Below, in pieces: positions 24,664 through 37,997 of a DNA stretch of 64,000 bases. Source of the stretch: Erodium maritimum (Eukaryota; Streptophyta; Magnoliopsida; Geraniales; Geraniaceae); the NCBI GenBank assembly GCA_963921825.1, contig OY997591.1, forward strand, positions 43,359,825 through 43,423,824. Direction: 5' to 3'. The stretch's first letter is position 1; each line of letters begins with the position of its first letter. The translations under genes were made by a program, and so were the position numbers. The notes beneath the pieces were generated by a model. The model was given only the letters and a program-made list of their open reading frames with translations. It ran no database searches and was not told where the DNA came from.

Positions 24664-27233
24664 TGTAAGGATCGCTCCTGGTCAACGTCGGTCAATAGGC
24701 AGAAAAACGGAAAAATTTAAAATTTTGGGATAGACACCAAAATGAACCTAAAATTGACCCCGAGGGTCATATCGGACTTAAGTTGACCCCGATACCGACC
24801 AAAGTGAGTTCTGGGTGACTCAGGGCAACTTTTTGACCAATTTGGGAAAAGTTGACTTTTTGCCGAAAAAGTCAACCGAGCGACGTTTTGGTCCGTTCGA
24901 GGCCCGATTTGGACCCAAAAAACTTAGCCGTCGTTACAGTGGTCTTAGTTGGACCGTTTCCTTGTAGCACGCGAAATTTCACAGATTTTTGGAAAATGAT
25001 CCCGAAACGGCCCGAGACGGACGAATTTCGCGAATCGGACAAAAAAATATCTACCAAGATATTTTTCTAAAAGGTGGGACCCACATGACACTTGTCAAAA
25101 AAGTGGTGGTTGGTGTTTTTGAACAAAATAAAAGGGATTGGCAGTGAAGGTTTCGGCCAAAGGAAAAGAAAAAGGAGAGAGAAAAAGAAGAGAAAAGGAG
25201 GAGGGGAAAAAAGGAAAAGAAAGTGAGGAGTTTCGTCGATTTCCCGTCGATCTGATCGACGGATCGTCTCAACAACTGCGGATTCGAACTCCCCTCGTCA
25301 TTCCCTACGGTGAGAACCCAATTTTTTCTCGTTTTGGTACGTTTGAAAATTAGGGTTTGAGTTTAAAAGATTCAAATATGGTTGGGTTTTGGTTAGAATT
25401 GGTTTAAGAATGAATGGTTGAGGTTTGGGGTTCGTTAGGAACGTTTTGGGGCGAAAAGGAAAATTTTCCTTTGTGGCCGTGTGGGGCCCACTTGCCCGGG
25501 CCTCGGGTTTTTCGTGTTCGGATGGTTTTGGACGATCCCCGAATCGATAATTCACACCCGGAACGAATTATGGGATTAAATTGTGGAAATTGGAAATTTC
25601 GAGTTTAGAAACTTTAAACGCGAATTAAATCGCTCGGAAGTCGGAAATTGATTCCATCGATTGCGTTGGAACACTTGAATTATTTAAGGATCGTAGAAAC
25701 GAAAATGGGAATTTTCGGAGCCCCAGAAGGCGTTTTCCGATACCGAGCAGATTCGCCGAGCCGGGCGAATCGGTCTTTTCCGGGCCCTTTGTTGTCAATG
25801 TCGAGTAATTGGGAAGTTTGGGAGTGATCGGCATTGTCGGGGTCGCGTTTGGGCGTCAAATTCATTAAAATTCAGCTTTTCCTACGAACTTAAAAAGTGT
25901 TTTAATTTGTGATCTTGTTAGATCGTGCCGCCGACCGCAGAAAGAGGAGGCTAAGCGGGTGACTGCAAGCACGCCAGAGCTTGAGCGTGGATATTTGGAA
26001 AGCGTTACGAGGTAGGGAAAAGTAGCCGGATATCGGCCTTGACTAGGGAAAGTTATCAGTATAAATGCATGTGACACTGTTGGTGTCGTAGGATAAGTAA
26101 ACATGTCGAACAGTAGAAATGCATGTGGGCACTTAGTTGTGCCCGTATGTTAAGTAACTTGTTGTGCTTATGATTGTGGCTATGTGTGCCTTTGGGGTGT
26201 TGAACCCGTATGTTATTGGTGGTGTTTCGTGGGTGGCCATGTGTGCCTTTGGGGTGTTGAACCCGTATGTTACTGGTTGTGTTTCGTGGGTGGCCATGTG
26301 TGTCTGTGTGGTGTTAAACCTGTATGGTTGTTGACTGACTTGCTGAGGGGTAGTTAGTCGTTATATTATTGTCGCTATTTGTTGAACCTTGTGTGATGAC
26401 TGTGATTGCATGGAGGTTGGGCCCGCCTAACAACAAATGGGTGCCACGGGGTCGCGCGCATAAGGGTTGGCAAGCCTTTTGACTAACCATCGGTAAAGTG
26501 TGCATTATCCTGCGATAAAGGGTGGCTCTCCTTCCGACTAGCTATCGAAAAAGTATTGTTGTATATGTCGCGAACAGGTCGACCGCCTGGCCCGACTGCG
26601 TGTCGGGGAAAGTTGCGTGGGGCAGGCTCAAGCCCATCCGGTTAGCAACCGGCAACTGAGTGGCTGGTGTGCAATCCTTTGTGATCTTGATTTTTGTGTG
26701 CGATCGTTTGTGATCTTGGGTGTTGCGTGGTTATTATTTACGTATTTGATTGAGGTCGTAACTGTTGGGTCGGGTCTACATTACGTGTCTGGGTTGTGAT
26801 ATGGTTGGGAAAGTTGAACAGTTGTATTGCGTGACCGTCAGTCTAAATTGTGTTTTTGGGGTAGTAGTCCCCGGGGTTGTTGTTTTTGGGTTCCCGTCAT
26901 TTCTGATGGTATGCCGTGGTCAACCCGATATCCGTGGCGGTGATCGAAATGCTCACCCCCTGCTACTTTTCCTGCAGGTACTGGTCGTGAGACGGACTAG
27001 GAGAGCCCTCAAAGCTTGAAGCGCTGGGAGCGGAAGTCCGGGTCTCTGGGTAGTTAGTGACGTACCTTGTAGCTCATTTGTACATCGTTTTGAACGTATT
27101 TTCTGCTGTAAAATTATCGTTTTTGTTTAACTTAAGTGTTGATTTAAAGAGGTTTATTAAAATGTTTGAAAATTGTTTTATTATTTCACCGTTCGCGTTC
27201 CGGGTTCGGTCTTACCGAATTCGGGGCGTGACA
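24664..27233 (+). repeat. Complete Ty3 LTR, 2,570 bp
   Basis: Runs TGTAAGG...GCGTGACA. A primer-binding site follows at 27237 (TGGTATCAGAGC, initiator tRNA-Met). It carries the GTGATCGAAATGCTCAC hairpin variant and TTTTCCTGCAG near 26943-26980. It is the reference for the partial LTRs at 32318 and 35848. Confidence 0.9.
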
Positions 27234-27236
27234 GCT

Positions 27237-27248
27237 TGGTATCAGAGC
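27237..27248 (+). other. Primer-binding site, initiator tRNA-Met type
   Basis: TGGTATCAGAGC three bases after the LTR end. The same site follows the LTRs ending at 21908 and 50587, and a variant follows the one ending at 60564. Confidence 0.85.
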
Positions 27249-27639
27249 TCGAGGTTTCACACCTCGGACTGTACGTCAATTAGGTGGGGAGAATTGAGTC
27301 ATTAAAAGTCCCGTCGTGTGTTGGTTGCGCAAGTCGGAAACCGTGTGTAGACCCGTAGTGACCTAAGTCTTGGTTGATGTTGTGTGAATGTGCAGTATTG
27401 CTGATACTGGCATAATGATTGTGTGCTGCTGCGTGAAACGTTTTTAATCTGTCGCGACTCGACTTAGGGGCGCCCCTGTAGTGGAACGCGACGGTGCTGA
27501 TATGAAGTGGGTACGATGTAGTTCGAGGACGCCTGGACCGGGTTGTGACTACGTGATGTCAAAAAAAAAATGAATGAGATTTTACAAGGAGAAAATTTTA
27601 AAATTAATTTGCCATGTCGGCGTTGTTTAAAAAAAAAAT

Positions 27640-28520
27640 TATTTGGCCTTGTGGGCGTATGTGTTTTAAAATTGGTTGGCCTTGTGGGCGTGTGTTTTAA
27701 AATTGGTTGGCCTTGTGGGCGTGTGTTTTAAAATTGGTTGGCCTTGTGGGCATGTGTTTTAAAATTGGTTGGCCTTGTGGGCGTGTGTTTTACAATTGGT
27801 TGGTCTTGCGGGCTTGTGATTGAGTTTGGGTGACGTGAATTTGTGTGTGTTTGTTGTGCGTGTGTTTGATAAATTGGTGATCGAACGTGTGTGGCGCTTA
27901 AGGCTGATTTTAGGGTTAAAAGGGGTAAAAATCGAGTCTAAAACGAATTTGGGAAACAGGCATGCGCGAGCGTCACGGACCCTGTCACGGATCCGTGACG
28001 GATCAGCGCGTTTTGGCGAGATTTTGGGCCTTCGTCACGGCTCCGTGACCCCAACCGTGACGGGGCCTGTCACGGATCCGTGATTCCTGCCTTGTTCCAC
28101 CGTCTTGATTGTGCAGTTTGTGTGTTGATATTGCGTGACTTTGCTCACGATTGTGTCAGGTTGTTTGAGGTTTCCCTCGCGTGAACGGGTGGTTTGAGGT
28201 TTCCTTTATGTGAGTGGGTTATTTGAGGTTTCCCGGGTGTGATCTGGTAATTGGGGTATTGAGGTACTAAGCGATATTGGTTTACTGAGTTGAGAACATG
28301 ATCCCCGTTTTGAGGTTTCCCCTACGTGATCGGGTAATTGGGGTATTGAGTTTGTGAGCAATATTGTTTACTTAGTTGAGAACATGATCCCCGTTTTGAG
28401 GTTTCCCCTACGTGATCGGGTGATTGGGGTGTTGATGTGGTGAGCAATAGTGTTCTGCTTAGTTGAGAATATGATCCCCATTCGAGGTTTCCCTTATGTG
28501 AGCGAGTATTTGAGGTATTG
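27640..28520 (+). repeat. Tandem arrays in the 5' interior of the Ty3 copy
   Basis: Three arrays follow each other. A 31-bp unit (GGTTGGCCTTGTGGGCGTGT) fills about 27640-27805. CGTCACGGATCCGTGACG palindromes recur at about 27970-28085. A unit around GAGGTTTCCCCTACGTGATC fills about 28190-28510. A gag domain was not recognised in this part. Confidence 0.75.
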
Positions 28521-28739
28521 ATAGCGTGAGCAGTGTGACGTTTTGGTATCAGGTTTTGAGGTAGTGGTTTGCCCTACTTAGATTGGTAAGTCGTTAGTGC
28601 TTTACTAGTATGCCATAATCAACCGGGTGTCCGTGGAGGTGAGCAGAACGCTCATCCCCCTTTACTACTTTTCCCGCAGGGGACGAGTAGCGATTACTGG
28701 TTTGGTTGCGGAAAGTTATAAGTAAATGCATATAGGATC

Positions 28740-31700
28740 GTTTGAGGGTTGTGCTATACCTTATCGGTGTGACTAATGGAGTGGTTGTTCGGTCTCTGAT
28801 TTGGGAGTCATTTTTATTTGATATCGGGGCGTCACACTCGTTTGCTTCGTCGAGTTGTGCTGAGATGTTGGGGCTGAGTTTAGAGCCGTTGAGTCCACCC
28901 CTGCGTCTGGACACGCCAGTTGGGGGTGATGTGGTGTTGACTAGGGTCTATCGTGCCTGCGAAGTTAGAGAAGCGAACTGATACAAGAGGTTCGAGAGAG
29001 GGCTCAAGAGCCCTGATGGTGGATCGAGTCCTCACCCCGAGGATTCGGGTATGTTCAGAGTTGGTGGGCACGACGACGGTAGTGGAGCGAGGTCTTAGAG
29101 AGAGACTGCGAGGATCTGTGAGGTTCGGCAGCGATTGAGGTTGTGCGTGTATCCGTGGGAAGGATACTTACAAAATGACAGCCTTTGATGTGATCCTGAG
29201 AATGGATTGGCTGGCAAAGTACCGAGCCAATATCGACTGTTACAGGCGACGAGTGACGGTGTCAACAGGCAACACGAAAGTTTCGTGTATTCTGGGCAGT
29301 AGGAGCGGAGTTCTCGTGTCGGCATTGTCAACAGTGGAGGAAGTATCGGTCGTGCAGAGCCGCGAGTTACCGCGAGTGGTGTGCGAGTGTCCCGAGGTCC
29401 ATCCGGAGGAGTTGAGCAGATTGCCACCAGTTCGCGAGGTGGAGTTCGGGATTGACCTAATGCCGGGAACGGCAGCGATATCGATGGCGCCTTACAGGTT
29501 CGCGCCAGCAGAGTTGACCGAGCTGAAGCGTCAGCTCGAGGAGCTTCGGGAGAAGGGGTTTATCCGTCCGAACACATCGCCGTGGGGAGCACCAACACTC
29601 TTCCTGAAGAAGAAGAATGGAGAGCTTCGGATGTGTATACACTACCAGAAGCTGGACCGGGGTACGGTGAAGAACCGATACCCGATGCCGAGAATTGACG
29701 ACTTGTTCGACCAATCGAGAGGGTCGACATGCTTCTCGAAGATCGATCTGCGATCCGTATATTACCAGTTGCGAGTCTGGGAGGAGGACGTTGCAAAAAC
29801 GGCATTCCGGACACGCTATGGGCATTACGAGTTCTTGGTGATGTCATTTGGACTGACGAACGCACCTGCAACGTTCATGGATCTGATGAACAGTATATTC
29901 CGGCCGTTCTTAGATCAATTTGTGGTGGTGTTTGTAGACGACATCTTGATCTACTCGCAGAACGAGGCGGCACATGAGGAGTATCTGAGGGTTGTTCTGA
30001 CCCTACTGCGCACACATCAGCTATACGCCAACCTAGAGAAGTGCGAGTTTTGGTTTGCTGAGGTGAAATTCCTCGGTCACATTGTATCCCGTGACGGTAT
30101 ATTGGTCGATACGGCGAAAATCAACGCGGTTTCGAAGTGGGCACGGCCCACGAGCGTTTTCGAGATCCGCAGCTTTTTGGGGTTGACGGGGTATTATCGG
30201 CGGTTCGTCCAGGATTTTGCGCGCCTAGCCGCGCCTATGACTCTTTTGACGCGCAAGGGAGTCGGGTTTGTGTGGACTGACGATTGTGAACGTGCGTTCA
30301 CGGAGCTGAAGGCTCGTCTGACTACCGCTCCAGTGTTGATAGTGCCAGAGCGCGGGATCGGGTATGAGGTCTACTGTGACGCGTCCGGGGAAGGACTGGG
30401 CTGTGTGCTGAGGCAGTTAGGGAAAGCGGTTGGTTATGGCTCCAGGCAGTTGAAGACGCACGAGCGCAACTATCCTACCCATGACCTGAATTAACAGCAG
30501 TCGTGTTCGCACTGAAAGGCTGGCGGCATTACCTGTATGGCGAGCGATTTCAGGTGTTCTCGGATCACAAGAGCCTCAAGTACATCTTTTCCCAACGAGA
30601 CATGAACATGCGCCAGCGGCGATGGATGAAGCTACTTGAGGAATACGACTTTGAGCTACTCTACCACCCGGGGAAGGCGAATGTGGTTGCTGACGCCCTG
30701 AGTAGGAAGTTGATTCCGGGCCTTGCTAGCATATCAGTCAGGGAGTGGGACATGATGGGGGAACTTGGCACGTTCGGGCTTGAGTTAGAGGAGGTTACGG
30801 GGAGCGTGGCCATGTGCTCATTGGTGGCTCAACCCTCACTCATTGCCCGAGTGTTAGAGGCGCAGTCGGAGGATGTTGAGACGTCAGAGATCCGAGAGAG
30901 GGTCGTCAGCGGTGTCGATGCGGAAGGCTGGGAACTCAGTGCTGATTGGGGGTAACGGTATCAAGGAGGGTTATCCGTGCCGCGCAACTGTAGAGACGAC
31001 GTATTGTGAGAGTCACATCATTCGCGTCTTACAGTGCACCCGGGTAGCACCAAGATGTACCGCGACATCAGGCGGCACTTCTGGTGGAGCGGGATGCGGA
31101 GAGCGGTCGCGGAATTTGTATCGAGATGTCTCACCTGTCAACAGGTGAAAGCCGAACATCAGCGTCCCGCCGGATTATTGCAGCCACTGCCGATTGCCCA
31201 GTGGAAGTAGGAACACGTCACGATGGACTTCATGAGTGGGTTGCCGAGATCGCCAAGGGGACACGATGCAGTATGGGTGGTAGTCGTTCGGTTGACCAAG
31301 TCGGCCCATTTCCTGGCCATGAGGATGACTGATCCGGTTGACAAGTTGAGTCGCATGTACATTCAGGAGATCGTGCGTCTCCTTGGAGTCCCTGTGTCGA
31401 TAGTGTCTGACAGGGATCCCCGTTTCACGTCCATATTTTGGCCGAGTCTGCAGACCGCGTTGGGGACCGAGGTTTTGCTCAGTACAACACACTACCCCAG
31501 ACAGGCGGCCAGTCCGAGCGGACGATTCAGATTTTGGAGGACATGATGCGGGCATGTGTGCTAGACTTTAGGGGGGTCGTGGGAAAACTACCTACCGTTA
31601 GCAGAGTTTGCCTACAACAACAGCTTCCAGGCCAGTATTGGGATGGCACCGTTTGAAGCGTTGTATGGTAGGCCGTGTCGATCGCCAGTATGCTGGGCAG

Positions 31701-32266
31701 AGGTGGGAGACAAGAGCCTGCTGAGGCCAGAGCTTGTTCGAGAGACGAAAAAGAAGGTCGCGCTGATACGCGAGCGGTTGAAGGCCGCACAGAGTCGGTA
31801 GAAGAGCTACGCTGACAGTCGACACCCACCTCTTGAGTTTGCAGTCGGTGACCATGTGTTCTTGAAGGTGAGTCCAAGGAAGAGGCTGGTACGATTCAGC
31901 CGCGGCGGAGGCAAGTTAGCCCCGCGGTATATCGGCCCTTTTGAGGTCTTGGGCAGAGTAGGAGTAGTGGCATACCGTCTAGCATTACCACTACAACTCG
32001 GGAATGTGCATAACGTCTTCCACGTGTCCCAGTTGCGGAGGTACAATGCCAACCCCTCCCACGTCATTGAGTGGGCAGATATCGAGGTGGCTGACGATGT
32101 CTCTTATGAGAAGCAACCGGTTCGAATCATGGACACACGGGAGCAGGTCCTGCGTGGCAAGGTTGTCCGCCTAGTATGGGTGCAATGGCGGCACCACAGG
32201 GTTGAGTCGACTTTGGAGCGCGAGGACGAGGTTCGCGCAAAGTACCCCGATCTGTTCGACTCCTGA
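28740..32266 (+). pseudogene. Ty3 pol remnant, first copy
   Basis: Domains in Ty3 order: protease (about 28.80-28.90 kb), reverse transcriptase (about 29.46-30.05 kb, [14 protein letters not shown]), RNase H (about 30.3-30.7 kb), zinc-binding and catalytic integrase (about 31.0-31.75 kb), and a C-terminal part (about 31.85-32.27 kb, VSQLRRYNANPSHVIEW). The last part is like that of Tekay/Del chromoviruses. The region carries several breaks and is a fossil. Integrase after RNase H separates it from Ty1/Copia. Clade placement is from motif memory. Confidence 0.85.
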
Positions 32267-32317
32267 GTTACGTCTGTTTTAAATTTCGCGAACGAAATTC
32301 CTTTAAGGGGGGTAGAT

Positions 32318-33118
32318 TATAAGGACCGCTCCTGGTCAACGCCGGTCTATCGGCGGAAAAACAGAAAAATTTAAAATTTTGGGACAGACACCGAAATGAA
32401 CCTAAAATTGACCCTGAGGGTCATATCGGACTTAAGTTGACCCCGATACCCACCAAAGTGAGTTCTGGGTGACTCAGGGCAACTTTTTGACCAATTTGGG
32501 AAAAGTTGACTTTTTGCCGAAAAAGTCAACCGAGCGACGTTTTGGTCCGTTCGAGGCCCGATTTGGACCCAAAAAACTTAGCCGTTGTTACAGTGGTCTT
32601 AGTTGGACCGTTTCCTTGTAGCACGCAAAATTTCACAAATTTTTGGAAAATGATCCCGAAACGGCCCAAGACGGCCGAATTTCGCGAATCGGACAGAAAA
32701 ATATCTACCAAGATATTTTTCTAAAAGGTGGGACCCACATGACACTTGTCAAACAAGTGGTGGTTGGTGTTTTTGAACAAAATAAAAGGGATTGGCAGTG
32801 AAGGTTTCGGCCAAAGGAAAAGAAAAAGGAGAAAAAAAGAGAGAAAAAAGAGAAAAAGAAGAGAAAAGAAGGAAGGGAAAAAAGGAAAATAAAGTGAGGA
32901 GTTTCGTCGATTTCCCGTCGATCCGATCAACGGATCGTCTCAACAACTGCGGATTCGAACTCTCCTCGTCATTCCCTACGGTGAGAACCCAATTTTTCTC
33001 GTTTTGGTACGTTTGAAAATTAGGGTTTGAGTTTAAACGATTCAAATATGGTTGGGTTTTGGTTAGAATTGGTTTAAGGATGAATGGTTGAGGTTTGGGG
33101 TTCGTTAGGAACGTTTTG
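32318..33118 (+). repeat. Partial Ty3 LTR between the two pol copies
   Basis: Matches the first 800 bp of the 24664 LTR. It follows a polypurine tract and is followed directly by sequence from the reverse transcriptase region of the second copy. Confidence 0.85.
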
Positions 33119-35797
33119 GGAGCACCAACACTCTTCTTGAAGAAGAAGAATGGAGAGCTTCGGATGTGTATAGACTACTGGAAGCTGTACCGGGGTACGG
33201 TGAAGAACCGATACCCGATGCCGAGAATTGACGACTTGTTCGACCAATTGAGAGGGTCGACATGCTTCTCGAAGATCGATCTACGATCCGAATATTACCA
33301 GTTGCGAGTCCGGGAGGAGGACGTTGCAAAAACGGCATTCCGGACACGCTATGGGCATTACGAGTTCTTGGTGATGCCATTTGGACTGACGAACGCACCT
33401 GCAACGTTCATGGATCTGATGAACAGTATATTCCGGCCGTTCTTAGATCAATTTGTGGTGGTGTTTGTAGACGACATCTTGATCTACTCGCAGAACGAGA
33501 CGACACATGAGGAGCATCTGAGGGCTGTTCTGACCCTGCTGCGCACACATCAGCTATACGCCAACCTGGAGAAGTACGAGTTTTGGTTCGCTGAGGTGAA
33601 ATTCCTCGGTCACATTGTATCCCGTGACGGTATATTGGTCGATCAGGCGAAAATCAACGCGGTTTCGAAGTGGGCACGGCCCACGAGCGTCTTCGAGATC
33701 CACAGCTTTTTGGGGTTTATGGGGTATTATCGACGGTTCGTCCAGGACTTTGGGCGCCTAGCCGCGCCTATGACTCTTTTGACGCGCAAGGGAGTCGGGT
33801 TTGTGTGGACTGACGATTTTGAACGTGTGTTCACGGCGCTGAAGGCTCGTCTGACTACCGCTCCAGTGTTGATAGTGCCAGAGCGCGGGATCGGGTATGA
33901 GGTCTACTGTGACGCGTCCGGGGAAGGATTGGGCTGCGTGCTGAGGCAGTTAGGGAAGGTGGTTGCTTATGGCTCCAGGTAGTTGAAGACGCACGAGCAC
34001 AACTATCCTACCCATGACCTGAATTAGCAGCAGTCGTGTTCGCACTGAAAGGTTTGCGGCATTACCTGTATGGCGAGCGATTTCAGGTGTTCTCGGATCA
34101 CAAGAGCCTCAAGTACATCTTTTCCTAACGAGACCTGAACATGTGCCAGCGGCGATGAATGGAGCTATTTGAGGAATACGACTTTGAGCTACTCTACCAC
34201 CCGGGGAAGGCGAATGTGGTTGCTGACGCCCTGAGTAGGAAGTCGATTCCGGGCCTTGCTAGCATATCAGTCCGAGAGTGGGACATGTTGGGGGAGCTTG
34301 GCACGTTCGGGCTTGAGTTAGAGGAGGTTACGGGGAGCGTGGCCATGTGCTCATTGATGGCTCAGCCCTCACTCATTGCCCGAGTGTTAGAGGCGCAATC
34401 GGAGGATGTCGAGACGTCAGAGATCCGAGAGAGGGTCGTCAGCGGTGTCGATGTGGAAGGCTGGGAACTCAGCGCTGATTGGGGGTTACGGTATCGAGGA
34501 GGGTTATCCGTGCCGCGCAACTGTAGAGACGACGTATTGCGAGAGTCACATCATTCGCGTCTTACAGTGCACCCGGGTAGCACTAAGATGTATCGCGACA
34601 TCAGGCGGCACTTCTGGTGGAGCGGGATGCGGAGAGCGGTCGCGGAATTTGTATCGAGATGTCTCACCTGTCAACAGGTTAAAGCCGAACATCAGCGTCC
34701 CGCCGGATTATTGCAGCCACTGCTGATTGCCCAGTGGAAGTGGGAACACGTCACGATGGACTTCATGAGTGGGTTGCCGAGATCGCCAAGGGGACACGAT
34801 GCGGTATGAATGGTAGTCGATCGGCTGACCAAGTTGGCCCATTTCCTGGCCATGAGGATGAGTGATCCGGTTGACAAATTGAGCCGCCTGTACATTCAGC
34901 AGATCGTGCGTCTCCATGGAGTCCCTATGTCGATAGTGTCTGACAGGGAGCCCCGTTTCACTTCCATATTTTGGTCGAGTCTGCAGACCGCGTTGGGGAC
35001 CGAGGTTTTGCTCAGTACAACACACCACCCCAGACAGACGGCCAGTCCGAGCGGACGATTCAGATTTTGGAAGACATGCTGCGGGCATGGGTGCTAGACT
35101 TTAGGGGGGTCGTGGGAAAACTACCTACCGTTAGCAGAGTTTGCCTACAAAACAGCTTCCAGGCCAGTATTGGGATGGCACCATTTGAAGCGTTGTATGG
35201 TAGGCCGTGTCGATCGCTAGTATGCTGGGCAGAGGTGGGAGACAAGAGCCTGCTGAGGCCAGAGCTTTTTCGAGAGACGACAAAGAAGGTCGCGCTGATA
35301 CGCGAGCGGTTGAAGGCCGCACAGAGTCGGTAGAAGAGCTACGCTGACAGTCGACGCCGACCTCTTGAGTGTGCAGTCGGTGACCACGTGTTCCTGAAGG
35401 TGAGTCCAAGAAGAGGCTGTTACGATTCAGCCGCGGCGGAGGCAAGTTAGCCCCGCGGTATATCGGCCCTTTTGAGGTCTTGGGCAGAGTAGGAGTAGTG
35501 GCATACCGTCTAGCATTACCACTGCAACTCGGGAATGTGCATAACGTCTTCCACGTGTCCCAGTTGCGGAGGTACAATGCCGACCCCTCCCACGTCATTG
35601 AGTGGGCAGATATCGAGGTGGCTGACGATGTCTCTTATGAGAAGCAGTCGGTTCGAATCATGGACACACGGGAGCAGGTCCTGCATGGCAAGGTTATCCG
35701 CCTAGTACGGGTGCAGTGGCGACACCACAGGGCTGAGTCGACTTGGGAGCGCGAGGACGAGGTTCGCGCGAAGTACCCCGATCTGTTCGACTCCTGA
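33119..35797 (+). pseudogene. Ty3 pol remnant, second partial copy
   Basis: Nearly identical to the first copy from reverse transcriptase ([14 protein letters not shown] near 33.46 kb) through RNase H, integrase ([20 protein letters not shown] near 34.65 kb) and the C-terminal part ending near 35797. The parts upstream of the reverse transcriptase are absent here. It contains several breaks. Confidence 0.85.
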
Positions 35798-35847
35798 GTT
35801 ACGTCTGTTTTAAATTTCGCGAACGAAATTCCTTTAAGGGGGTAGAT

Positions 35848-37997
35848 TGTAAGGACCGCTCCTGGTCAACGCCGGTCAATCGGCGGAAAAACGGAAAAAT
35901 TTAAAATTTTGGGACAGACATCGAAATGAACCTAAAATTGACCCTGAGGGTCATATCGGACTTAAGTTGACCCCGATACCGACCAAAGTGAGTTCTGGGT
36001 GACTCAGGGAAACTTTTTGACCAATTTGGGAAAAGTTGACTTTTTGCCGAAAAAGTCAACCGAGCGACGTTTTGGTCCGTTCGAGGCCCGATTTGGACCC
36101 AAAAAACTTAGCCGTCGTTACAGTGGTCTTAGTTGGACCGTTTCCTTGTAGCACGCGAAATTTCACAAATTTTTGGAAAATGATCCCAAAACGGCCCGAG
36201 ACGGCCGAATTTCGCGAATCGGACAGAAAAATATCTACCAATATATTTTTCTAAAAGGTGTGACCCACATGACACTTGTCAAACAAGTGGTGGTTGGTGT
36301 GTTTGAACAAAATAAAAGGGATTGGCAGAGAAGGTTTCGGCCAAAGGAAAAGAAAAAGGAGAGAAGGAGAGAGAGAAAAGAGAAAAAGAAGAGAGAAGGA
36401 GGAAGGAAAAGAAAGTGAGGAGTTTCGTCGATTTTTCGTCGATCCGACCGAGGGATCGTCTCAACGACTGCGGATTCGAGCTCCCCTCGTCATTCCCTAC
36501 GGTGAGAACCCAATTTTTCTCGTTTTGGTACGTTTGAAAATTAGGGTTTGAGTTTAAACGATTCAAATATGGTTGGGTTTTGGTTAAAATTGTTTTAAGG
36601 ATGAATGGTTGAGGTTTGGGGTTCTTTAGGAACGTTTTGGGGCGAAAAGGAAAATTTTCCTTTGTGGCCGTGTGGGGCCCACTTCCCCGGGCCTCGGGTT
36701 TTTCGTGTTTGGGTGGTTTTGGAAGATCCCCGAATCTATAATTAACACCTGGAACGAATTATGGGATTAAATTGTGGAAATTGGAAATTTCGGGTTTAGA
36801 AACTTTAAACGCGAATTAAATCGCTCGAAAGTCGGAAATTGATTCCGTCGATTGCGTTGGAACACTTGAATTATTTAAGGATCGTAGAAACGAAAATGGG
36901 AATTTTCGTAGCCCCAGAAGGCGTTTTCCGATCCCGAGCAGATTCGCCGAGCCGGTCGAATCGGGCTTTTCTGGGCCCTTTGTTGACAATGTCGAGTAAT
37001 TGGGAAGTTTGGGAGTGATCGGCATTGTCGGGCTCGCGTTTGGGCGTCAAATTCATTAAAATTCAGCTTTTCCTGCGAACTTAAAAAGTGTTTTAATTTG
37101 TGATCTTGTTAGATCGTGCCGCCGACCGCGGAAAGAGGAGGCTAAGCGGGTGACTGCGAGCACGCCGGAGCTTGAGCGTGGATATTTGGAAAGCGTTACG
37201 AGGTAGGGAAAAGTAGCCGGATATCGACCTTGACTAGGGAAAGTTATCAATAGAAATGCATGTGACACTGTTGGTGTCGTAGGATAAGTAAACATGTCGA
37301 ACAGTAGAAATGCATGTGGGCACTTAGTTGTGCCCGTATGTTAAGTAACTTGTTGTGTTTATGATTGTGGCTATGTGTGCCTTTGGGGTGTTGAACCTGT
37401 ATGTTATTGGTGGTGTTTCGTGGGTGGCCATGTGTGCCTTTGGGGTGTTGAACCCGTATGTTACTGGTTGTGTTTCGTGGGTGGCCATGTGTGCCTGTGG
37501 GGTAATAAACCTGTATGGTTGTTGACTGACTTGCTGAGGGGTAGTTAGTCGTTGTATTATTGTCGCTATTTGTTGAACCTTGTGTGATGACTGTGATTGC
37601 ATGGAGGTTGGGCCCGCCTGACAACAAAGGGGTGCCACGGGGTCGCGCGCGTAAGGGTTGGCAAGCCTTTTGACTAACCATCGATAAAGTGTGCATTATC
37701 CTGCGATGAAGGGCGGCTCTCCTTCCGAGTAGCTATCGGAAAAGTATTGTTGTATATGTCGCGAACAGGTCGACCGCCTGGCCCGACTGCGTGTCGGGGA
37801 AAGTTGCGTGGGGCAGGCTAAAGCCCAGCCGGTTAGCAACCGGCAACTGAGTGGCTGGTGTGCGATCCTTTGTGATCTTGATTGTTGTGTGCGATCCTTT
37901 GTGATCTTGGGTGTTGCGTGGTTATTATTTGCGTATTTGATTGAGGTCGTAACTGCTGGGTCAGGTCTACATTACGTGTCCGGGTTATGATATTGTT
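35848..37997 (+). repeat. Partial 3' LTR of the Ty3 pair
   Basis: Starts TGTAAGGACCG directly after a polypurine tract and follows the 24664 LTR for about 2.15 kb, including the internal GTTTCGTGGGTGGCCATGTG repeats (about 37400-37490). Sequence of the AAAGT-flanked host element resumes at about 37998. Confidence 0.85.

Larger units (their letters stand above)
24664..37997 (+). mobile_element. Tandem Ty3 (chromovirus, Tekay/Del-like) pair nested in the AAAGT element
   Basis: Order: complete LTR (24664-27233), interior with pol (27234-32317), partial LTR (32318-about 33118), partial interior from the reverse transcriptase on (about 33119-35847), then a partial LTR (35848-about 37997). Polypurine tracts (CTTTAAGGGG) lie directly before both downstream LTRs. 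The three LTR segments are alike to within a few percent by eye, so the insertion is fairly young, roughly a million years or a little more at usual plant rates. Both copies are broken in several places and none looks whole. Confidence 0.9.

Noticed and set aside
25138-25275. Lys/Glu-rich frame (KEKGERKRREKEE) repeated at 32.8 and 36.3 kb
   Set aside because: A purine-rich tract within the Ty3 LTR, present in every LTR copy; not a protein gene.
27970-28085. CGTCACGGATCCGTGACG palindromes considered as operator sites
   Set aside because: They are internal repeats of a Ty3 element, with no nearby regulator or promoter to support an operator role.
28740-28981. Protease-like segment considered as a host aspartic protease
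   Set aside because: It lies between Ty3 LTRs, directly upstream of Ty3 reverse transcriptase, so it is part of the element.
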